A stretch of 7,707 bases of DNA from Candidatus Omnitrophica bacterium 4484_49 (lineage in GTDB: Bacteria > Omnitrophota > Gorgyraeia > Kaelpiales > Kaelpiaceae), in contig NATI01000056.1 in the NCBI GenBank assembly GCA_002085265.1, positions 1-7,707 on the forward strand, read 5' to 3'. Positions 1-5,479 of the stretch are shown one piece after another. The notes under the pieces are model-generated. The model searched no databases, was not told the DNA's origin, and saw only the letters and a list, made by a program, of their open reading frames with translations. The position numbers and the translations under genes are program-made. Position 1 is the first letter of the stretch. Each line of letters starts with the position of its first letter.

Positions 1-15
1 AAGGTCCAGGCTCTC

Positions 16-477
16 TTATCTCTCATATAATTTTTTGTAGTAATAGAGAGTGACACTATCTACAGTTCCACCCATGGAAGACAAAGCCTCAAATTTTGTA
101 CACCCAATTACAGCATAGGGAGGATTAGCAGAAGAAAATCTTTTGTAAGCGTAGCGATATGTAGAATCGTTTTTAGGGTCCTGAATGGTCTGAGTTATGT
201 AATTTCCTGAGGTGAGAGCAGATAAGAAATCAGAACTGGTACTGTAAGTCCAATTTCCAGAGGTATCAGGATACTGACCATAATCAAGATAATAAACCTG
301 AAGAGCGCTCACCAAACTGTCGATGTCTGCTATTCTACGGGTGTCTCTCCCCTTCTGTACAGTTTTTACTATTCTGATACTCACCGCTCCTGCTAAAATA
401 CTTATAATTACAATCACCGCTACCAACTCTGCTAAAGTAAATCCCCGTCTGTGAGCTGGATATTTAGTCCCCATCAT
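16..477 (-). CDS. Prepilin-type pseudopilin (type II secretion / type IV pilus-like)
   Basis: This 153-residue protein has a class III prepilin signal: a short basic leader (residues 1-12, ending R-R-G), cleavage predicted between G12 and F13, then FTLAE with the conserved Glu at +5 (E17), and a hydrophobic helix to about residue 35. After the helix comes the DTRRIADIDSL...YYLDYGQYP pattern common in pseudopilins. The C-terminal half is Tyr- and Ser-rich with one cysteine (C126) and lacks the GspG-type DPWG and acidic calcium-site motifs, so a minor pseudopilin or pilin is more likely than the major subunit. By family role it would be inserted in the inner membrane, processed by a PilD/GspO peptidase and assembled into a pseudopilus. 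The tandem ATG codons at 475-477 and 472-474 overlap the end of the upstream pseudopilin gene by 14 bp. No clear Shine-Dalgarno is visible, so translational coupling is likely. The fold class is secure; the exact role is unknown. Confidence 0.85.
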   Translation of the reverse strand: MMGTKYPAHRRGFTLAELVAVIVIISILAGAVSIRIVKTVQKGRDTRRIADIDSLVSALQVYYLDYGQYPDTSGNWTYSTSSDFLSALTSGNYITQTIQDPKNDSTYRYAYKRFSSANPPYAVIGCTKFEALSSMGGTVDSVTLYYYKKLYER

Positions 478-958
478 TGTAAACTACCACGTATATATCA
501 TCGTCTATACCTGAAGGGGAGGTAGTATGAGGGTTAGAAATATCCTTGGCCCCATCAGGCCCATAGGAAAGTAAATAAGAAACCGGCCTTCCTGACCTGC
601 CGTCATTATCCTCATATCTGTAATGATTTCCCCAGGGGTCAGTGCCTATAGAAGAATCAATATAAGGCCCATTCCACCCAGTAGAACCATCATCGGAAAG
701 AAGTGCACTTTCTGCATTACTTCCATCCAAATTTCCTTCAGAAGGTGTACTCCCTGCAGGAGGAAGCTCCCCTACATCCTCTTTATAAGCGAGCATAGCA
801 GATTTAATGTGCTCGAGTTCTGCCTGAGCTTTGGCAATTCGAGCTTTGTTTATTACTCTGTTCACCTGAGGCAGAAGGACCCCCGAAAGGACTATAAGAA
901 CCGCCAAAACAACTATCAATTCTAATAAAGTAAATGCTTTTTTCTTTTCTCTCATCAC
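464..958 (-). CDS. gspG: GspG-like major pseudopilin
   Basis: This is a 164-residue prepilin. The leader is short and lysine-rich (residues 1-8). FTLLE starts at F9 with Glu at +5 (E13), and a hydrophobic helix follows to about residue 30. The globular part carries GspG hallmarks: AQAELEHIKSA after the helix, GPYI at 97-100, TDPWGNHY at 106-113, then SYGPDG (131-136) and an acidic DDD (152-154) where GspG proteins bind calcium. The predicted -1 residue is Ala (A8) instead of the usual Gly. By family role it is the main subunit of the type II secretion pseudopilus. The frame begins with GTG at 956-958 followed directly by ATG at 953-955; either could be the start. It lies 27 bp downstream of the ATPase gene and overlaps the next prepilin gene, so the three form an operon. 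A type IV pilin is the alternative, but the C-terminus favours GspG. Confidence 0.85.
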   Translation of the reverse strand: MMREKKKAFTLLELIVVLAVLIVLSGVLLPQVNRVINKARIAKAQAELEHIKSAMLAYKEDVGELPPAGSTPSEGNLDGSNAESALLSDDGSTGWNGPYIDSSIGTDPWGNHYRYEDNDGRSGRPVSYLLSYGPDGAKDISNPHTTSPSGIDDDIYVVVYNDGD

Positions 959-985
959 TTAACCAAGTATACGCAATTTCTATGC

Positions 986-2539
986 CTAAACTATTATATC
1001 CTGGGTGACTCGAAGCATCTCCTCTACAGTTGTAATTCCATTTACCACTTTATCCAGACAATCCTCCCGAAGTGTCTTCATCCCTTCAGAACGAGCCACT
1101 TTATCAATCTCACCGGCAGGAGCCCTAGATACAATTAACTCCTGTATTTTGGGAGTCACTTTCAAAACAGAATAAATACCAATCCTTCCTCTGTAACCTG
1201 TGCCTTTACATAAAGGACACCCCTTACCTCTGTGTAACTTGAGCTTTTCAGCCTCGGGTAACCCCAACTCTTTCAAAACTGCAGGAGTAGGCTCATAAGA
1301 TTCCTTACACTTCTCACATATAACTCTCACCAGACGTTGAGCAATGACACCGATCACTGAACTGGATACAAGAAATGGCTCTACTCCCATATCCACAAGG
1401 CGGGTAAATGCACTGGGAGCATCATTGGTATGAAGAGTAGAAAATACAAGATGACCGGTTAAGGCAGCATGAACAGCAATTTCAGCAGTTTCCAAATCTC
1501 TGACCTCTCCCACCATAACTATATCCGGATCCTGCCTGAGAATTGCCCTTAATCCCGCTGCAAAGGTCAATCCGATCTGAGGATTTACCTGAGTCTGCCT
1601 TACAATTGGGAGTTGATACTCTATGGGGTCCTCCATGGTCATAATATTTCTATCTTCGGTATTTAATCTGTTAAGAGCAGAATAAAGAGTAGTAGTCTTA
1701 CCACTCCCCGTAGGACCTGTAACCAGAATCATTCCGTATGGTTTATGAATTAGGTCCAAAAATGTTCTCAAATCCTGTTTGGAAAACCCGAGATTTTCAA
1801 TACCAATCATTATGCTGGACTTTTTCGGAAGAGACACCACTCGATGTAAAACGCCATCAATTCTGTATCTTACACGTACCATCTTTTCCTCAGGCTCAAT
1901 ATGAATATCAGACGCCCTATCTCTTATTGCCTGAACGATAATTAGATTAGTAAGTTTAACGATCGGGGCTTCCTCTCCAGCATCTTTGGCACTTAGGATT
2001 CTCTTTTCATCTATGGACTTAACTATCTCATAAATTGTATCAGCAGCCCCATAAGTCTGATCAATCGCCCTCACAATTTCCATTTCAGAAGCCAACACTG
2101 GTTCTATCATCAAACCTGTTTCCCGGTGGAGTTCATCAATAATTCTTATATCCGTGGGATCTGCCATAGCAACAGTAAGATTATTCCCCTCTCTAAACAG
2201 AGGTAGAACTTTAAATTTCCTCACTACAGATTCCGGAATAAGATTAGCCACTTCAGGTTCCACAATCACATTAGCCAGATCTACAGTCTTTACACCTAAC
2301 TCTATACTTAAAAGCAAGGGCATATGTTCCTTGGAGATAAAACCACTATCTATCAATACATCTTTGAGGGATTTCCCAGTTTCCTCTGCTTCTTTTTTAG
2401 CTGAATCTAACTGTTCTTGCGTTAAAATGCCTCTTTCTACAAGAACTTCTTCCAGATTTTTCTGCTGAATGGAAGAAACATCCATTTCTTCTTTCATCTC
2501 TGTAATTTCCTCTTTTCCCTTTATCCTACCGTTTTCCAT
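986..2539 (-). CDS. gspE: GspE/PilB-type secretion/pilus assembly ATPase with apparent internal in-frame deletion
   Basis: This cytoplasmic hexameric-type ATPase would power pseudopilin or pilin assembly. Numbering is from the ATG at 2539. Residues 27-82 contain two tandem MshEN/GspE-N-like helical motifs and 83-165 complete the N1 domain. The IHIEP segment is at 212-216 and RYRIDG at 224-229. Walker A GPTGSGKT is at 275-282, the Asp box TMEDPIEYQ at 301-309, Walker B with DPDIVMVGEVRD at 337-348 and the His box around TLHTND at 368-373. A zinc site CxxC/CxxC is at 408/411 and 441/444. At 517 residues it is shorter than usual for the family (about 560-575). The whole deficit falls at K239-S241, where SLPKK joins SSIMIG directly and the conserved N2 block with PQDGRF, DLRVS and GEKVVLRLLD should lie. 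The catalytic core looks intact, but function is doubtful. ATG 2497 (M15), preceded by a good Shine-Dalgarno, is a strong alternative start; the first 14 codons look like a purine-rich leader. Confidence 0.9.
   Translation of the reverse strand: MENGRIKGKEEITEMKEEMDVSSIQQKNLEEVLVERGILTQEQLDSAKKEAEETGKSLKDVLIDSGFISKEHMPLLLSIELGVKTVDLANVIVEPEVANLIPESVVRKFKVLPLFREGNNLTVAMADPTDIRIIDELHRETGLMIEPVLASEMEIVRAIDQTYGAADTIYEIVKSIDEKRILSAKDAGEEAPIVKLTNLIIVQAIRDRASDIHIEPEEKMVRVRYRIDGVLHRVVSLPKKSSIMIGIENLGFSKQDLRTFLDLIHKPYGMILVTGPTGSGKTTTLYSALNRLNTEDRNIMTMEDPIEYQLPIVRQTQVNPQIGLTFAAGLRAILRQDPDIVMVGEVRDLETAEIAVHAALTGHLVFSTLHTNDAPSAFTRLVDMGVEPFLVSSSVIGVIAQRLVRVICEKCKESYEPTPAVLKELGLPEAEKLKLHRGKGCPLCKGTGYRGRIGIYSVLKVTPKIQELIVSRAPAGEIDKVARSEGMKTLREDCLDKVVNGITTVEEMLRVTQDIIV
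2507..2512 (-). promoter_or_regulatory. Shine-Dalgarno favouring an internal start of the ATPase gene
   Basis: On the minus strand GAGGAA occurs 9 nt before the ATG at 2495-2497 (M15 of the long frame), within a purine-rich run. The upstream ATG at 2537-2539 has only AAAGATATT in front of it. If the promoter proposed at 2549-2577 is real, the transcript would carry a leader of about 45 nt ending in this ribosome site, a conventional layout. This argues that translation starts at 2497, but it does not exclude 2539. Confidence 0.5.
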
Positions 2540-2548
2540 AATATCTTT

Positions 2549-2577
2549 ATTATACTATTCTATCTAACTATCGTTAA
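2549..2577 (-). promoter_or_regulatory. Candidate sigma-70-type promoter for the ATPase/pseudopilin operon
   Basis: Reading the minus strand, TTAACG (2577-2572, 4 of 6 matches to TTGACA) is followed after exactly 17 bp by TATAAT (2554-2549, a perfect -10 box). The -35 box lies in the last codons of the upstream membrane-protein gene. Transcription would begin around 2542, just before the ATG at 2539. This would let the ATPase and pseudopilins be expressed apart from the upstream glycan-type gene. The region is AT-rich, so a chance match is possible. Confidence 0.45.
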
Positions 2578-4174
2578 AGAGAAAAAGTTTGTGTATCCAG
2601 TAAAAAATATAAGGGTCATTACGGAAAGCCTTCTGGAAATATCTATCTGCAAAAGCATCATCTCCTAAACGGTGTAACACTATCCACTTAAAAAAGTAGA
2701 CCTGGAGATAATCTCCAGCCATATTTTCTACATCGGTATAATACTGGAGTGCCCTGTAAAGGTCTTCCTGATCCCCCTTTTCCAGATAAAGATTGGCAAG
2801 GAGATAATGGGCTAAAGGACTGAAATAATTCCAGGATATTGACTTCTTATAGAATTTTTCAGCCTGAGCAAAATTTATACTTTGAGAATTATAAATTGCT
2901 CTGTTGAGATAAATATCAGCCACAAAAAGCCTCACCCCAACTATTGAAATTATTAAACTGACTATTATAAAACAAAAAACCGACATCAAGAGGAACGGAA
3001 ATTTCATTTCCACAATTATGGGTTTAAGGAATGGAGTTATCCTAACCAGACCCATTGCAATTACCAAGACATAACATATAAAGGGCAAAAATGAGGCAAA
3101 AGTTTCTGAGAATAAATTTTGAAAAAGAAATAGAGATATCAGGACCCCATATATCTGGCCATCCCTGTTAGAAAAAAGTTTTGTGAGTAAAAGAAAATTT
3201 GCTATTAAAAATGAAGATAAGTATATAACCCCTCCCTGGAACAGCAAATGGATAAAATAGTTTTCAGGGTGTATGAATTCCACCTGATGTGTCTTCAATA
3301 TCATAAAAATATCTGGTTTCCTAAAATAAGGGAAAACATATTGAAAACTGCCCAATCCCCATCCTCGAACTGGATGTAGTTTTATCGCCTTGAGGCTATC
3401 CCTCCAAAGAAACAACCGATAGAATAATGACTCCCCACGCTGAGCCATTATCAGGCCAAAAACACTTAGCAAAAATATCATAAATAAACATCCCCAGTAG
3501 AACCTATATTTCGGGAAGATGATAGACAAAAATAGGAAGCCACCCAGAATAAAAGCCACTCCCCCACTTCCACTTTTGGTACCCAAAAGTATAAACAAAG
3601 CTATTAAAGAAAGAAGAAGAAAACGAATTTTTTTATATTTCTTGTAATAAGACAGAGAAAGGAAAAAAATGAAATTGGTGAAAAGGGCTAAATCATTGGG
3701 ATTAAAGAAAAAAGAATAAATCCTGCCCTGTTTGAGATATTCGTTCCCGGAATGAATTATATCCCACCCTGAAAGTTGGATACCTCCGTATATAAAGATT
3801 GGAATTGAAATAATAAGAATAAGCTTTCCCAGAGTTATCACTTGAGGAACTGTGAGATTAATCATCACATACAGAAACATCAAAAACAAGAAATTTAAGA
3901 TTAATTTTTCAAAACAAGGATATCGGAATGGATTATAAAAATATAAAGGGAGGGTTAAAAGAAAAAAGAGGAAGAAAGCAAGAAATGATGAGGTGAAGAT
4001 AACGCTTGGGAAGCCTTGACGGAGATTATAATATAAACACACTGAAAATATCCACGGCAATATTAACTCCAGCAAGAAAACTTTAACCCTGCTGGACTCA
4101 TATGTAAAGGGACAAAAAGACAAAAATAAACCTGTTATTAAAAAATACAAAATTATTCTGTTACTCCTACTCAT
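2564..4174 (-). CDS. O-antigen ligase/polymerase (Wzy_C-type) membrane protein with C-terminal TPR-like region
   Basis: This 536-residue, Phe/Leu/Ile-rich polytopic inner-membrane protein has roughly 11-13 hydrophobic segments up to about residue 414. The pattern matches the O-antigen ligase/Wzy/PglL superfamily: GRIYSFFFNPNDLA at 150-163, TKSGSGG at 199-205, then RLFLWRDSLKAI, HPVRGWGLGSF at 267-277 and a periplasmic-loop HPEN at 302-305 followed by LLFQGG. Such enzymes move lipid-linked glycans onto lipid A, growing polymers or, in PglL/PilO relatives, pilin. Residues 415-536 are a soluble-looking tail with alternating Ala/Tyr/Leu spacing (AEKFYKKSI, LANLYLEKGD, ADRYFQKAF), typical of TPR repeats. 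The start is the ATG at 4172-4174; no clear Shine-Dalgarno precedes it. It ends 24 bp before the ATPase gene on the same strand, which makes a role in modifying pilins or cell-surface glycan plausible but unproven. The acceptor cannot be told from sequence. Confidence 0.75.
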   Translation of the reverse strand: MSRSNRIILYFLITGLFLSFCPFTYESSRVKVFLLELILPWIFSVCLYYNLRQGFPSVIFTSSFLAFFLFFLLTLPLYFYNPFRYPCFEKLILNFLFLMFLYVMINLTVPQVITLGKLILIISIPIFIYGGIQLSGWDIIHSGNEYLKQGRIYSFFFNPNDLALFTNFIFFLSLSYYKKYKKIRFLLLSLIALFILLGTKSGSGGVAFILGGFLFLSIIFPKYRFYWGCLFMIFLLSVFGLIMAQRGESLFYRLFLWRDSLKAIKLHPVRGWGLGSFQYVFPYFRKPDIFMILKTHQVEFIHPENYFIHLLFQGGVIYLSSFLIANFLLLTKLFSNRDGQIYGVLISLFLFQNLFSETFASFLPFICYVLVIAMGLVRITPFLKPIIVEMKFPFLLMSVFCFIIVSLIISIVGVRLFVADIYLNRAIYNSQSINFAQAEKFYKKSISWNYFSPLAHYLLANLYLEKGDQEDLYRALQYYTDVENMAGDYLQVYFFKWIVLHRLGDDAFADRYFQKAFRNDPYIFYWIHKLFLFNDS

Positions 4175-4186
4175 ATTATCAAAACC

Positions 4187-4216
4187 ATTTTAACATCTTG
4201 GAATTTAAATTGACAG
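4187..4216 (-). promoter_or_regulatory. Candidate leftward promoter for the membrane-protein gene
   Basis: On the minus strand CTGTCA (4216-4211, 4 of 6 matches to a -35 box) is followed after 18 bp by TAAAAT (4192-4187, 5 of 6 matches to a -10 box), 12 nt before the ATG at 4174. The leader would be only about 5 nt. Its -35 box coincides with the -35 box of the rightward promoter on the other strand. The match is moderate and the DNA is AT-rich, so this is tentative. Confidence 0.3.
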
Positions 4217-4238
4217 TGTTTAAGTTAGAGATTAAGAT
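4210..4238 (+). promoter_or_regulatory. Sigma-70-type promoter for the FIST/kinase/regulator operon
   Basis: A perfect -35 box TTGACA (4210-4215) is separated by 17 bp from TAAGAT (4233-4238), a 4 of 6 match to the -10 box. Only 7 bp (4239-4245) separate the -10 box from the ATG at 4246, so the expected transcription start falls at or next to the start codon. A conventional Shine-Dalgarno is absent before this ATG, which fits a leaderless message. The promoter also argues against an in-frame TTG at 4198, which lies upstream of it. Confidence 0.6.
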
Positions 4239-4245
4239 ATTGGCG

Positions 4246-5469
4246 ATGGCATTTAGAGTCGGAGTTGGATTGGCTTCGGAAGATAATCCATTTTTTTCGG
4301 GAAAGTTTTCTGCCCTCAAAGCACTAAATTCTTTAGGAGTAGATGTACCGGAATTCGGCCTGGCATTTTCTTACCATGAATATCCTGTATATCAGGTCTA
4401 TGATGGAATTAAATCTTCAGTGGGCGAAAAAAATCTAATAGTAGTGAATTCTCAGAGTAATATTCTGGGAGTTACCAATAAAAAAAGATGTGTAAATCTG
4501 GCTCTGTTTGCTGGACATTCTTTCCATTACGCTATAACCCTGGTAAATAACGTAAGAAATAACCCCTATCTGGGAGGTCATCATTTAGCCTGGGGATTAT
4601 TAAATGTCCTGGAAACAAAAACCAAAGGTAAAGAATCTTTAAAAAAAGTGGCAATCGTATTTGTAAGTGATAGCTTCATAGAGAAAAACGAATTTCTGAA
4701 AGGAATGCAGGAAGTCTTGGGATTAAAATTCCCTATTGTCGGGGGGACAATATCTACATTTACCCCATTAAAACCAGGCAATGTAACATTCAATAGAGAG
4801 GGCATTAACGATTCAGCAGTAGGAATTTTACTGGGAGGAGAAAATCTCATAGTGGGTATTGGAGGAGACCACGGCTGGATTCCTCTGGGATTGCCCAAAA
4901 AAATAAAAAAGTCCGATAAAAACAGAATTCAGGACCTTGAGGATATAACTCCCCTGAAATACTACTCTAAATATTTAGGAAGTAATTTGAGTATAATAAG
5001 TGACGAAACTAAAACAATCTCAACCATTTACCCCTTAGGAGTGGAACTGGAGAATGAAAAGGATAAATACATAATCCGATTCCCCAGAAATTTTGAACCT
5101 GGAGGAAGCATGATTTTTGATTGTGTGGAAAATGAAGGAGAAAATGTAAGATTGATGATGGGAAATCGTGAAGAATTATTACAAGCGACCCAGAGAGCCC
5201 TATCTAAAGCTCTCCAGCCTTTTGAAGAAGAGAATACTCTCCCTGTTTTCATTCTTCTTATTTCTGCAGTTGAGAGGAAGGAACTATTAGGGATAGATGT
5301 GTCTCAGGAATTGAGTATGATTAGAAAGAAAGTATCAGAACATACAAAAATATTTGGATTTTACACTTATGGCCAGGTTGGCCCACTGGGAGGAACGCAG
5401 GACTTGAGACCAATGTATTATCAAAATGGTGCTATTATTATCCTTGCTATCGGATTAAGAAAAACATAA
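4246..5469 (+). CDS. Stand-alone FIST-domain sensory protein
   Basis: This soluble protein of 407 residues from the ATG at 4246 has no signal peptide or membrane segment. FIST proteins are sensory domains thought to bind small ligands and are often fused or linked to signalling proteins. The N-terminus MAFRVGVGLASED, PIVGGTIS at 163-170 and DSAVGILLGG at about 189-198 fit FIST_N. The second half carries YPLGVE at 262-267, RFPRNFEPGGSM and, near the end, GFYTYGQVGP at 371-380, which fits FIST_C. In the last motif Gln377 stands where many relatives have Glu. The frame extends upstream to a TTG at 4198, but the family usually begins close to the VGVG strand and the promoter lies inside that extension, so ATG 4246 is chosen. 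The histidine kinase gene follows after 10 bp in what looks like one operon, so this is probably an input module of that kinase. The ligand is unknown. Confidence 0.85.
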   Translation: MAFRVGVGLASEDNPFFSGKFSALKALNSLGVDVPEFGLAFSYHEYPVYQVYDGIKSSVGEKNLIVVNSQSNILGVTNKKRCVNLALFAGHSFHYAITLVNNVRNNPYLGGHHLAWGLLNVLETKTKGKESLKKVAIVFVSDSFIEKNEFLKGMQEVLGLKFPIVGGTISTFTPLKPGNVTFNREGINDSAVGILLGGENLIVGIGGDHGWIPLGLPKKIKKSDKNRIQDLEDITPLKYYSKYLGSNLSIISDETKTISTIYPLGVELENEKDKYIIRFPRNFEPGGSMIFDCVENEGENVRLMMGNREELLQATQRALSKALQPFEEENTLPVFILLISAVERKELLGIDVSQELSMIRKKVSEHTKIFGFYTYGQVGPLGGTQDLRPMYYQNGAIIILAIGLRKT

Positions 5470-5479
5470 TGAATTAATT

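Noticed and set aside
1..15. Possible start region of another operon gene leftward of the second prepilin
   Set aside because: Only 15 bases follow the stop codon, too few to show a gene or a terminator.
623..925. Plus-strand open frame opposite the GspG-like gene
   Set aside because: It is antisense to a well-supported pseudopilin, shows no recognisable motif and has a Ser/Arg/Ile composition typical of a shadow frame.
959..985. Separate promoter for the GspG-like gene (TATACT at 966-971)
   Set aside because: The -10-like hexamer is well placed, but no acceptable -35 box lies 16-18 bp upstream and the genes are tightly packed, so operon transcription is simpler.
1738..2468. Plus-strand open frames opposite the ATPase gene
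   Set aside because: They are shadows of the GspE/PilB frame with low-complexity translations and no supporting signals.
4202..4211. AATTTAAATT palindrome as a specific operator
   Set aside because: A 10-bp A/T-only palindrome is easily found by chance in this AT-rich DNA. It is mentioned only as part of the divergent control region and not called as a binding site.
4198..4245. In-frame TTG start extending the FIST protein by 16 residues
   Set aside because: The extension contains the TTGACA/TAAGAT promoter, has no Shine-Dalgarno before it, and FIST proteins normally begin close to the VGVG strand that follows ATG 4246.
4581..5252. Two minus-strand open frames inside the FIST gene
   Set aside because: Both are antisense to conserved FIST coding sequence and show no domain, ribosome site or promoter.
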